From positions 25,870 to 89,869 of the forward strand of contig JAQGBZ010000257.1 in assembly GCA_034687125.1 (NCBI GenBank): a stretch of 64,000 nt of DNA, in the 5' to 3' direction. The notes under the pieces are model-generated. The model searched no databases. It was not told where the DNA came from and worked only from the letters and a program-made list of their open reading frames with translations. Each line of letters opens with the position of its first letter. The first letter of the stretch is position 1. This document shows, one piece after another, positions 29,901 to 42,992 of the stretch. This DNA comes from Neelides folsomi. Lineage: Eukaryota > Arthropoda > Collembola > Neelipleona > Neelidae. Made by a program: the position numbers and the translations under genes.

Positions 29901-32900
29901 GAATGCAAAGAGAGAAATGTAAAATATGCAAATTATTTCTTTTGTATAAGAATTTTGGCTATAAGCTCCAATCTGCCCAAACGGCATATTAGAAAATAAA
30001 TATATGGACCGGCTGTATTCTCTTAGTTGACGCTTTGCTCAATTTTTTTACTCGTCAAATGTTACAATAAGCCTGTCATTAATATTAATCTTTTTTTTCA
30101 TGTTGAAAAATGAGTTCATATTGTGAAACCTTGAGATCTCTTTACATAAAAGAAAATGTGAGAGATTCAATTCCAGACGAATTAAAACGGCTTTTCAATT
30201 ACAACGCTAATACACCAATGATTTTAATGTAGTCTTCAAATGTCACCTCAACCCAAACCATTTTAGTGTGAAATTCTTTAAACATTTTTGAGTTGACTCA
30301 TGTCTAACCAATACTATATTATTACTGTTCTTATATTAGTACGTATACTTATATAGGTAATCAAGTTTAAGTCAACTCGATGAGACTTGATCTCAAAAAG
30401 CTCCAAATGATTTAGATATATGAATTATTTAGTTTAAATAATATTTATCTCCGCGTTCAAGTAATATAAAGAAGTATAGGAGTAAAGTGGAGAGAAATTC
30501 AACCCAACAACTCAACTACATAATAATGAAGTAAATCAAGTTAATGAGCCGATTGAAAATTCTCTAATCAAAACCGCGTTGAAAATTTATTAAGCGTAAA
30601 ATTATATATAATTATAAGCAGGTAAAAAAATTATTCTTACATTGAACCAATTTCCAGACTGAGATTGTTTGGGTAAATAAATGTCACAAACTACATAACA
30701 CGAAAGGGAATCCGTGATCCGGTGTGAGTGTGTGAAGGAGTGTAAACGTGAAGGAGTGGATTCACCACCGACTGCACCTTCCCCACTTTGAGAGAACAAT
30801 GGGAGAAGATGTGTTTGGAACCCATGGGGCCGAAGTTGGTCTCGTGTTGCCACATTCCTCCACCTTGCTCCCTTCACTCCCTCTTCGGCAACCAATCAAG
30901 TACAGGGCGAAGAAGTTACCTCCGTAACAATCCCGAATGACACACCCTGGGAAAACTCCATTTCAAACAAACTTCCGCCCACATATATGTAACCACACTA
31001 ATTCAAGATCCACTATTACTTTACTACTCCACCGCAATACTACAAGGAGGAGAAAAGTTCTATAAAAGTTCCTCTGACGTTCCTTTTCCTCAAACATGCC
31101 AAGGAAATGTTTGGCTCGTTGCCCTTCGACACATCCTTTCTTCCACACTGCTCTTCTTCCATTCCACGCTTGACAAATTGTAAATTGTCATGTTTAAGGG
31201 TATTATTAGAAATAAGTAATATTTGGAAATTACAACTTTTATATGACAACTTCATATTAAAGAGAATTCACTTTCCCTTTATGTAAGCTGAGTGAGGGTA
31301 ACTTGTAGATTATGGATTGAAATCGGAAGAATTAATCAACCAGGAAGAATGAAAGGTTTCTTCAATTCAACTATCTTGATGTCAACTTTCCATTTAATTT
31401 TTTAATCTACTTTGAAGAGAAAGGGGCTTTGGGACCATTCATACATTTTTTGACCCATTGAACCTTTATTGCATACGGGTATGATTATTGTGCACTTTTA
31501 ATCAATCTTAAAGTATGTTCTTTTCTAACTAACATTATTAAATAAAGGTAAGTAATAGCAGGACTTCTTGAATGGAATTATTCTGCAAATTCAAACATGC
31601 CGTTTGCTTGTTCAACCTCCCCTAAACACTTGTTAAGTGTGTAATTGTACGTAAGTATTATTATTATGGTACTTATTTCAATGTCAAGTGGCTCGTAATG
31701 TTGAACGCACATGTAATGAGATCTTATACTACAAATGTTATGATATTGTATGTATTGATACATATCAGTATGTAATGTAGGTATATTATGTATATGTCTT
31801 ATCTGTAGTTATATCAATATAATACATTTGATCATTGAAGTTATGAAATGTGTGTTGAATAGCATACGCCCGTAAGTGTCGTATTTACATGAGAAATTGA
31901 ATTTTTAAAAGCCGGCGTTTTAATGAGGGCCGGAGTTCATTTCTCATTTTAACGGTTCATCTCCCCCATTATCTCCTCGACGAGAGTCGTAAGTTGGAAA
32001 GGAATAAAATGGAAATAATTAGACGCTCCTCAGTTGGAACGGCCGTCAGGGAAGGAGTGATGAGTGAACTGAACGTGAAACACGTTAACTCCTCATAGGA
32101 GAAAAAAACCTCCATCAGTTAATTAAACTTGAATAATAAGTATCTAGAGTAGAGTTCGTCTTCGACGTGGTGCGAAATCTTGTGAAAGAGCGGAGGGTGA
32201 AAATGAAACCGGCTCCCTCCGTCTCTCTCGCCGCAGCATCCCTTCACGACTCAAAGACGCTTTTTCAAAATATCAGTTTAGATTCTACTTAAATTTAATA
32301 TATGTGCATATATAAACCCAGTCGAATTATCTCTTCAATTATTTCCACAACCATCTTAGTAATTATTATAATTACTAACCAACTACATACAAATTGGTAT
32401 CCCTTTCGAGTGTGAAGTTCTTCATTTTTCCACTTTCCGCCCTCACCCTCGAAATCTCCTCTATTCGGAGTTCCTTAATTTCCAGGATTTTAATTGAACA
32501 ATTGAGCGGATTTAATATAAAAAATATGCGAAAATTTATACACTCAAGGCTAGGAAAAACGTTTATAAAAGATCCTTACGCAGATGATGTGTGATGTGTG
32601 ATTTTGGGAGTCAGCTTTAAAATTGCATTATATTTGTAGTTAGTGCTTAAGGCTAACTAGCGCTCAAGTAAAAATATATTTATAATATTTCTCATAATTA
32701 ACAAAGTTGTATTGTTTTAAAAAAATCAATATTTATATTTATCTTCATTTACAAACGCGAAACACGAATTATTGGTAATGGATGGGGTTGAAGTAGAGAA
32801 AAAAAAATTTCCTTCATGATTTACATAAAGGCATGGACATGGTTGAGACGGTGTGGGACTTAATATTTAACAAAATTTGCATGACTCCAAGAGCTGGCAA

Positions 32901-35900
32901 CTGTTGTCGGTGAACTCATCAGGGGGGCCCTTTTCTGAAGGGCTCGCTTTACATGCCTTTCCCCTCCATCTCCACTGACACATTTTTGATTTGAAATCAT
33001 CACGAGGCATCCTCTGATGGAAGGGAGGATGATATTCTAATATCCCTCCACAACCCTCCACCAACTCTCATGAACACTTGACCCGATTGGGGCGAGGCTG
33101 AGGAGAAACAAACGGATACCTCACGGAACTCCTCCCGAACCCACATAGGTATTATAACTATTCAACCTTCACATACACACCTTTACTTAAACTCACCCCT
33201 TCTCCCTTCAAAAGATGTTCCCACTATAAGGGATTTTATTGCAAAGGAGAGATAAGGCTTATGATACACGCTCCTACACAAGCTATAGAAATATGTAGAT
33301 CCTTAATAACGCTTTTATGCCAATATAAATTAATGATAAGTAAGACTTGAAATTCAATTAATAAAAGATGAAATACTTTTTCATTACGTTATTTAAAGTA
33401 TTAAATTATTTACCATTGCGAGAATGGAGATCCGCACCAAATCTTTGTAATTAAGGGTTTTAGCCAGTGAGAAATATTGATATATGGAAGCAATGGAAGT
33501 AAGTTGAAAGTTATGAGAGGGGAATTGAATGATTTATCAAGATGAGAGAAATAAATTTTGAAAATACCATTTGTGAGCTTGGCAGGGAATCTTTTCCCCC
33601 ATTTCTCTCCTTAAAAATCCTCCACTCTTGTGTGTATACGAGAGGACGAAGAAAAATGTTTAATTGTAATGCTTCCTCTTTTCCCTCTCACCGTTTTATG
33701 GGTGCGTAGTTTTGAAGGGACGGTGGTCGAGAATTCAAAAGGTTTGTCATAACTCTCATCGTCTCCCTGGGTGTGTAAAAAAGCGGGGAATGTTGGGCAG
33801 GAAAGTCAAACAATCGTCTCTGCATTCTTGTTCCATAACAGTTAAAATCAACTCTTGAGGGGTCATTGGAGAAATGACAAAGAAATCAAAAAGGATGAAT
33901 CTTCAATTCATGCTAATTACCATACAACTTAGTATTTATTACTCTCAGACATCGTCCTTATAAGGAGAACCAAATATTCTTTCTTCCTCACTTACAAATT
34001 TCCCACATGATCCCCTATAAAATTTGACAAGAAATGCAAATAACAATTAAGCATGGAAGGGATAGTCTCCGATAAATAAAAGTACATAAATATATAAACA
34101 TGTGTATACCACAGATCATTAAAAAAACGTCGTCCATTTGCTATTAAGTATGTACATACTTAAAGTTAGTTGAAGGAACGAGAGGAGTGAGCAAATACTA
34201 TAATAGTTAATTATGTGGTTTCTACAGCATGTCCCGGTGTTGATTGAGAGGAAATCACGACCACTATGGTTCAGATGAGGGAAAGATAGGAAGTGTAATG
34301 TCCAATTAAGTTTAAATTTCCCAATGAGCTTGTTAATTGGCTAAACGGGTGGTTGAAGGGGAAGAATTGGAATTGGCCGATTACCTCCATCTCATTTGAT
34401 CAGGTGAGGGGCGGAGGTTCACCTGGAGAGTGTGACATTAATTGAAATCTTCCCTCGACGAGGTCTGGACATGAGTTAAGGAGAATGTTCTTGGGAGTTT
34501 TCCATCACGTGTGTGGATGGAGACAACTTCAATTTCCCGTCCTTGGTCCAACACTTGTAGTAGAGGGGAGGAACAAGTCGGGGCATCGTTTTACACAAAT
34601 CTACTTTGTACTCTCTTTTCCCTTAATGTAATCTCTATGTAATGAGGCTCTGTGTGGAAAGGCAGGGAAAGATTGGAACGGTTGGAGCCGAGACGGTAAA
34701 TAATAAGAAATGGATTTTGTCTCTCGCCTTAATTTATTGCACGGTGAGTTCTGAACGAGTTGAGGGAATTTCTCCGACCCACGACTTGAACCACAACGAT
34801 CCACTTTACTACCTCGCACTCATTTTCCTCCCCATTTCCAATTCTCCATCCGATCCCATCGGATCGGGGGTCGATTCAGTGGTGGAAATGTTCAACTTGC
34901 AAAATTAGACTTGACTCCTTCTACTTAATACACTTAACAAATGAAATAAAATTTTTAAAAATGTGAGCGTCTATTTACTTAAAACCGAACAACATCGTCC
35001 CCATCATCTTGTAAATATATTAAAGTTGAAGTATGAAGTAGTTTACGTAAAGCCTGGAGGCTCGGCAACTTTCCTGCTGTGAGCAACCGGTTGATTCCCT
35101 TCGCTTCTTCCCCCCATATGCTCCGTCCTCCTGGACCTTTTCTCTCAATTCCAACTCATGAAATATCTCAAATTCTCACACCGGGGACTCTCACAACGCT
35201 TTCCTTCCCATCAAATTTTCTATTAAAAGAAACGATGGAGGCTCCTTTAATCCACCCATCCCCACCAACAATCTCATGAGAATCTCCGACTGGAAAACTG
35301 GAAAGATCTGAGAAAAAGCGGAAAAGCGTCAAATGCCACAAGAGACATCCAAGGCCCCTTCATTTTAATTACAACCCTTCTTGGTTCACCTCAAATTCCC
35401 ATTTTCAACCTGCTCAAAAATCAGCGATAATTTATTAATTTTAAAAGCGTTTCAAGCCTTCACGCCCTTCTTCCACCGCCCAAATAAGAAAAGAGATCTT
35501 TCCGGGTTTTAGCCAACAAAGGGAATCCAATGTTAATTGTAAAGTCGTTGACACAGGCGTTGACGGGAGAATTTTGGGTTTGTTCAAATCTTTTCGAATC
35601 CCATCAATCATCCTTCCGTTTAAGCTCCTCATCCATTGCCGGAATGGTGAAACAAAGCGGTTTTTGTCAAATCACATAAAAAATGTGTCTCACGGGTCGA
35701 GGAATTGATTGGGAGTGGGAAAGGGCCGTCTTTCTCAGTTAACATAGACGAGTCGTTGGATTAGTGGTGGTAATAACGATTAGAAGGAGTTCCTTCCCAA
35801 CCCTTAATTCCTTCATCAGATTCCTATAAGAACCACCAAGTTGAGTCAGAATCAGAATGAACCAAAGAGGAGACAAAAAGGAAGAAGACTGTCAAAGTCT

Positions 35901-38900
35901 TCTTCACTCAACTTGTGGAAATTCCTTCCCTTCATTGGATACCAAAATACCTGAAAGAATTAACAAGCGATGAACTTCCAAGCCCGTCAGTTAAACTACT
36001 TAGCCTTATAAACCCTCTTCATTCAACCGCAGATATCCATTAGAGATAAAGGAAGAGAAAGAAACAAATAGCCATTTACCACTTGATTCAATTTCAATTG
36101 CTATACTTTAAATTCAAATGGCCAATCAACTTTATTTTTCTGATAATCTCTTTCAAACATTTTACATTTTTAGGGTAATTAACTTAAAATTAAAAATGCT
36201 TAGACGATGAATGCAGCACTGAATGTGGAAAAGTCGTAGGGTCACAATTGAAGTTTAAAGGTTGAGGAAGAAACTCATCTCTAAAAATCCTCCTAAGGAT
36301 GTGACGGCTCAGTCAAGGCGTGTTCGTGCAGATACACCGATAGTCGAACAAGAGCCGAGTTGAAAGAATGAAAGAAACTCGACGACGTAATTTGCATCTC
36401 TGAGAGCTTCTTTAATTCCTCACTTATTGTTCATATGTATGTCTCTCCTTTCACGGCCAGCCCCAACGTTATAATAGTGTATTGTTTGCCATTGCATTGT
36501 ATTTATAATACATCTCTACACCATATCCCTTTAACCCAAACATTTATGGAATATTTAATTTCAAGTCTTAGGTCCAAAAGTTCAACATTTAACCCTACAT
36601 AGACCATATGCCAAAAAAGTCTTGGAGCTGTGGATGTTTTTTTAAAAATGAAGAAAATTATTTCTTTATTATTAGCACACTCCAAGCCAGTATGCCAAAG
36701 GTACATAGGATTCTATCTTCTAAATAAGGTCCGAACGTCCGAGCTTTTATGAATTATCTTCAATTACCTCTTAATTTAACATTAATATAAGAGAGTTCCT
36801 TTTTCAAAATATCTTTCTTACAAAGGTATGCGTATAGAATTATAGAAATTAGTTAGCCCAAGAAGGAAAAGGTTCTAACAACGTTATCACTCAGTTTAAA
36901 ACCAATTCGCGCAGAATTAATTCAATAATTTCCTAAACACAATTCGACAATTTGGAATGTGCATAGCGATAAATACCATTTAGGCGTATTTAAAAAAATA
37001 ATTAAATGAAGGCAATTTATATTTTTAAAAAATCATTATTTATTGAGTTTTTGGACTCTTCAATTCTTCTCCTTCGTGCCACTTAAATGAGAAGCAATAA
37101 AATTCAGCGTTTGAGAATTCCCACTTTTTTGAGGAACTTTCCACATTTTCAATCATCCAAAGTGGATTGTCAACGAGGAGGATCGGTTTTTCCTCTCGTA
37201 AAACTGTGTCGTAAAGGGAGGACGAGATTCGACCTAGCGAGCCTTCTTCACTCGTTGGGGCCAAGGGAAGAGGAAGTCGTTTACGACCCTCTCGGGTTAA
37301 AAGGAAAAGAGATTCGTTCAAATACTCAAAACCATTTTTTTGTAAAGTGTAAAGTGTGAGGGAAGTTCCACAACAATGTTTGATTCCTTTTAATGGACCC
37401 CTTAAGCTCAATGATGTGAAAAGAGTTTGGACTTTGAAAACGCAAAGATACTCAAACTGCTCGTAAAATTCAATATATGTTTGTTAAGTGCATTTTTCAA
37501 ACATTGGTTCGAAAAGTTGCATGCAAACATGTACGAAACATTGAATGGGTTTTTAATAATGGAAATATGACACTTTTGAATGTCATAATATATCAACATA
37601 AAATCGATGCAAAATGGCCCACTAACAAAATCTATTTAAGTAAATAGGAATTGGATACAATACATGTGCATGTAATACTCGTATTATGTGTATATTATAA
37701 CATTATACTTTATAGATAATGTAAAATGTAGTATAAGTAAAAGCCTTTTTAATGTTAAATATTTTATATAACTAATTAAATTCCATTAATTTTACATATA
37801 TATGTATAACTACTAGTTGGTTAAAAATCTTAACTAGTTAAATATCTTACCTATTAAATTTTGTATAACTTATCCTTGGATCTTGGTAGATTGATTAAGA
37901 ACCAAGCTGCCATTTTCTACGCACTCAATGAGACATTTGAAGGAAGCAGAGCCAAAATGATTGATTTTGTACCATTGTTGAGGAATAGAGGAATTAATGA
38001 TGGTAAAGTGAGGACTCGAGTCGAGAGATCATCAAATGATCATTGAGAGAATTATCATCATTCATCAAACATCTTTTTCCTCTTTTTTTATTCCTCCGCC
38101 TACACGCTCAAAGATTCTGACTCATCCTCGGCCAGAAAAATGGGAATAGGAGGGAGACGAGACAGGAGAAGAGTATTAGAATATAATATACATTCAGATT
38201 ATACGAAGAAAGCTGTAAATATCAAATATTTTTCCTCTTCCTTCAATTTACGACCAACGAGAGGATTTGAGAACATAATGCAATTTTATAAATTCATTTT
38301 CTCATCCTTCCCCCCTCCAACTCTCACACTTTATTAATTAAAGATATCTATGCATTGGACGTATCTAAACCTTTTTTATAGGTCTCTTAAATCTATCAAT
38401 TCCCCTTGAGGTGTATTGTATAAGTATATGAACACGTTCTACTTTTCGCGAATTTAGCATAAAAAGATTAAAAACAGCAGACAACATTGTTTCTAATCCC
38501 CTTGCAAGGAAATAAATCTAATATAATTAGCAGAAAGTAGGGATATTTTAATACGACAACGAACTTATCATTTCATATAAGAATCTACGTACATACATAA
38601 ATAATCAAAAAATTCTTATTTAAATTCTTTAAAAATATTCGGTTTCAATTCTACATTGCTCTAACAATATTTTTTAATTTTTGCAAATATAGTCGAAAAC
38701 AAAACATTTTGTTGTCCTTTACATTTTTTTACTTAAAGTTGGGATGACAATTTGAAATCATATGTTACATTATACCTTACATAATTTCAAATTTCCTCTA
38801 CGTGTCTATTAGAGCTAATGTTGAAGGATGGGTGTGGATAAAAAAGTGAGTTCCATTATCGTAAAAATAAACGCGTTTTGGGCCTGTGATTGAGAGGAGT

Positions 38901-41583
38901 TGCCCTTGAAGGATCCACAGTGGCTCCTGATCTTTATGAGAAGTTGAAGGGAGGAACAGTAGGGAGGCGGCGTGGAATTTGCACTTTCCTCCACAAAATC
39001 CCAGTCACTCGGAGATGAGAATCGTCTCTTCAGAGTCTTCTGGTAAATAAGGGACGAGTAGTAAATAAAGTTTTTCTCTTCACTGTCAAGCTTCAAGTTT
39101 CCTAGGGGGTCAAAATCTCAAACATCGGCTCCGACTCTTTCGTTTTTGATGGATCCCGACGTCGTTTTTGGCTCTTTCCCTGCTCCCTGCTGACACTCCT
39201 TCCCCCTCCCTTCTCACATAAAGACTCAAGGAGGAAGAAATTAAAAGATCCTCTATCTAATTAAGACACTCTTTACATTCTAAACACCTTTAAACCCGCT
39301 GCTGATGAGATCAAAACCTTTCTCAAAACCCTTTATTATATATATATATATGTACTTTTATTTTATATACTTTTATACTCATATATAAAATAATAAATAG
39401 TTGGCATCTCCCCGTTCAAAGACCTCTTACCACGGGATGGTAAATAAATATAAGGAAATTTTATTATTTCCCCATCTTCATTATCCTTTTTTGTAGGGGA
39501 GACTTTGAAAAGCGTTTTCTCATTTTAAGGGATTGATGAGGGACGCTAAGTATTTCTGTCCCTTCCATACATTATAAATATTAAATACAACGGCGGTGAT
39601 TAAGGAGACGTGTGAAGAGATTCTCGACTCTTCATGGAACTCAAACTGAGGATTAAGAACGGTCTGAGGGGGTCGAAGAGATCCACCAATCGTTTCACAC
39701 CTCATCACAATACCCTCCACATTTCCATAAGATCAGCCGTGAACAAAACTCTCCTTAAATGACGGACGTCGAAAGAGTCAGTTTCCTTATTTTCAATTCC
39801 TCACGATCATACCCATTTAAAAAAAGAGTTCTCACACTTTCCAGCCTTTCTTAACTCATTTCACAACTCATCGTGTATCATACAATTAATAAATACAGAA
39901 TCAATAATTAAATTATAATTACAAGTTAGTGAGAATTTAAAGTTTTGAGAAGTTATAAAGGAAATGAGTTCACCACCATCATTGCATTTTGTAGCCCTGT
40001 AACAATAAGTACTATTCATGCGAAAACATATTAATTACACGGAGGCATTAGGTATCCATATTTATTGTTATTTAGTTTAAACAACTTAACTCAAATTTCA
40101 GAATATTGAATAAAAAAGAAGTCCTGGCAAGCCTGTTAAATAAATATGTATAATAGCACACCAATGCTACCTACATACAAAAAGTGTAATAGACTTATTT
40201 ACTATAGTTAATGGAATAAATGTACAGTTAAAAGTGCATAGTTTAATTTAACTATCGGCATTTAATCTTTAACACACTCCTCTATGTACCTGATAAATTG
40301 GAAGTGATCCGAGTTAATGTCGAACAACTTGAATTAGTAAAAAAATGAATAGATCTGGGAAAGGGGAAAGATTCTCAGGTGATATCTTAAATGTTTTGTT
40401 GGCATCAGGGGAAAAAAGGAACGAGAACGTTAAGTGCGAGCAAAACCAGTCAATGCTCTCTAACGAGTTTCCTCAACCATTCAACACTTTCTTCACTCAC
40501 GAGCCTAAAAACATTTCTTTGCGATGGCGCTTCTTTCCTTATATTCAAAAAAACGTTGCTTCTTCATCTTGACGTTTCAAACCTTCGCTGCAATTTTTAT
40601 CTTTTGATCTGAACATGTTTAACAATCTTTACGCTCGCAATTTATTATAATACGTGTGCACATTCAATCATCAAGTTAATGTAATTAAGGAATAACAATG
40701 CGCCGAGAGAAGTGGAAAATTATTCATTAGACCTTCAAATGCATCATGTCATATTTTATTCACATTTGAAGAACATGGAAAATCATTTATCGCTTTAGTT
40801 AATTTACGAAATTAAAAAAACTTAAGAATATGCTAAACATACTAAGCCTTTGACTAATTAATGCCCATTTCATGACTAAAACCCGAAACCTGTATTTTTT
40901 ATATTGATCACCAATGTGACACTTTTGTGTTGCACATAAAAACCCACGACGTGGATTTGGATTGACCGAGTGAGAGGCTCTCAAAAGAAGTAAAAAGATG
41001 ATGGATTTATGTAAGTACGAGATAATGGCAGATAGGAATATTTTATTTGAAGGATTCATAATGCGATCGATTTGGTATTATTTATTAAAGACCAATTCCA
41101 TTTACTAGCCAATTCAACTTGAATGGAGAAATAAAGTTCAACTCTTCATATGTAGAGCTGAGTAAATAAAGGGAAGAAATGACAATATATAAATACGTAC
41201 ATTTGTTCTTGGCCTTCCCATGTAAAATATTTAGGTCTGGTTTAATTTATTCATCAGACCCCGAATTTATGCTTCGGTTTTTATTGGCAACCGGATCTGG
41301 GCCGACGAGATCATACGCTTTGATGCTCTAAATGACATTCCAAATATTTATTAATATTGTGAATAAATAAACTTGAAATTGTGACATTCAAAGACTTTTT
41401 TGATTAAAAATTAAATACATAAAGCTTGTTTTAATGCTATTTATCTTCTAGAATATATGTGCATATCATACATACTTTATATTTGTAGGTTAGTGTTAGT
41501 TCATATTTTATATTATAGAGGAAACTTTTATCGTTAGCTATCTATTTGTACTTAAATTATATGCATGCATGGATGAATCTACC
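20913..41583. other. Long gene-free interval with compositional islands
   Basis: No coding exon is supported. The longest ATG-started frame (28371-27877, minus, 164 codons) is a low-complexity His/Thr/Pro/Ser-rich reading of a TG-repeat region and looks non-coding. GC-richer islands continue at about 21590-22060, 22700-26130, 26250-27020, 27800-29700, 30640-31150, 31890-32280, 32790-33280, 34150-36060, 37040-37400, 37860-38340 and 38810-39860. They fade beyond about 40 kb. Simple repeats include TG/TGTG around 28112-28138, TA around 39338-39351 and a 12-bp tandem duplication near 24578-24602. I see no rRNA, tRNA or CRISPR-like array. Confidence 0.45.
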
Positions 41584-41642
41584 TACTCTCCCGTCGTTGA
41601 ACCAAAGCCCGCGTACTGCATTGGTTCAACGACGGGAGAGTA
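41584..41642. repeat. Perfect 22-bp inverted repeat with 15-nt loop
   Basis: The arms 41584-41605 and 41621-41642 are exact reverse complements over 22 bases and are separated by a GC-rich 15-base loop. The stem is about 50% GC in surroundings that are mostly A/T, so it is not a by-product of AT-rich simple sequence. Arm length and loop size are compatible with a small-RNA precursor, a short foldback transposon footprint or a structured regulatory RNA. Expression is unknown. Confidence 0.75.
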
Positions 41643-42912
41643 TAAAATTATGTATAAATATTTTAAATTCAAATTCTTTCAACAATTTTCATGCGATGGA
41701 GAAATCCAATAATTTTAAAGAAAACATAATGTATAACTAATGAATGACCTCAACCCTTCTTGATTAACATTTGACATAATTAAATTGTTTTAATTATTTA
41801 AAAAATATTGACAAAATTAACTTGTATATTTGTTCAAACTCCTTATTTACTTTTGACTAAATAATGACATTATGTATACAGAATAAAAAAAGTACTTTTG
41901 TATTTAAATATTATAAATAAGGGTATATTAGTATCGGGTGGCCCAGTGTTAACTGAATATTTTTGATCATCCATAACTTTTTTATTTTTTACCTGAATTT
42001 TCTCAAAGAATTCAATGTCTAAACATAATATCCCTATTTCTTTTTAAAATAAGACGAGATGAAAAAATATCGCAAAATCGTTACATATGCTTATATAATG
42101 TTTGTTAGTTATGTTCATGTATTACAGAAATGCTTTTATGTTTTGTATGTATAGTGTATTGTACATTGTATAGCTTAATATGTATACTCATATAAGTAAC
42201 TATCAAACACATTAAGCATCCTTTCAAAGTCAATTAATAGTTATACAATACCACTTAAAAGCTACAACTCAAAACCATCTTATTTACTTGGAAGTTTTTC
42301 TTATTGAATGCATTATTTAACATAAACGATTCTATTTGTAAGTATGTATTCTAGTTTTCTAGTAAATACATACATAAACCTACTTGTATCAGGTATCAGA
42401 TAATGTCCCTATGTTAGTATGACAAACAATACACACTTTTTGCGTTAACCAGTAATATCTGTACATTGTAATGTAGCATACTCCAGACCAGAGGCAGACC
42501 AAAGAGATAAATAAAATTAGTAATAAATATCGCATAGACTTACATTTGCAGTAGTATTTAATATGCCAACTCGTGATAGGTAAGTGTGATTGCTTAGAAG
42601 TGTTCATTTTATTAAAGTCATATTTTATTAAAAACTACTATGACGCATCCACCTTGAAAATTTGATTTCTCCCGCATGCTCTTTCTCGGAACTCGAGAAA
42701 TGTACAAAATCGGGTTGGCATTTTTCTTTCGACTCATTGCGAGTCGGTCGAGAACTCGGAGCTTTGGTTCATTTTCAAGGCCTCTCATTTCATAAACAAA
42801 GTTACATCCTTATAAGTACTAATGACCACATACGTCAAAAGTAAGGTTAACCACAATTATTTCACTTTGTTCCTCAACTCAATTAAGTCGAGTTTATTTC
42901 CTCTAGATAAGA
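41643..42912. other. AT-rich intergenic DNA before the anoctamin gene
   Basis: No gene is seen. A GGGTGGCCCAG-type motif around 41935-41946, followed by AT-rich sequence, vaguely resembles the edge of an old DNA transposon, but I found no partner repeat. A slightly GC-richer patch at 42650-42790 precedes the anoctamin promoter region. Confidence 0.35.
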
Positions 42913-42919
42913 TATAAAA
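42913..42919 (+). promoter_or_regulatory. Candidate TATA box of the anoctamin gene
   Basis: A TATAAAA heptamer lies 74-80 bases upstream of the proposed initiator ATG at 42993. This spacing fits a short 5' UTR if transcription starts about 30 bases downstream. TATA-like strings are common in this AT-rich DNA, so this is only a candidate. Confidence 0.3.
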
Positions 42920-42992
42920 GTTAATTTGAAATTAACAAGGCTTGATAAACATATAATTTCTACATTTGGTCCCATATCAAAACAATTGGGAT

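Noticed and set aside
37040-37411. 123-codon minus-strand frame
   Set aside because: TTG start, no family resemblance and a similarly long frame on the other strand.
41930-42080. GGGTGGCCCAG motif suggesting a mariner-like terminus
   Set aside because: No second inverted end and no transposase nearby; similarity is impressionistic.
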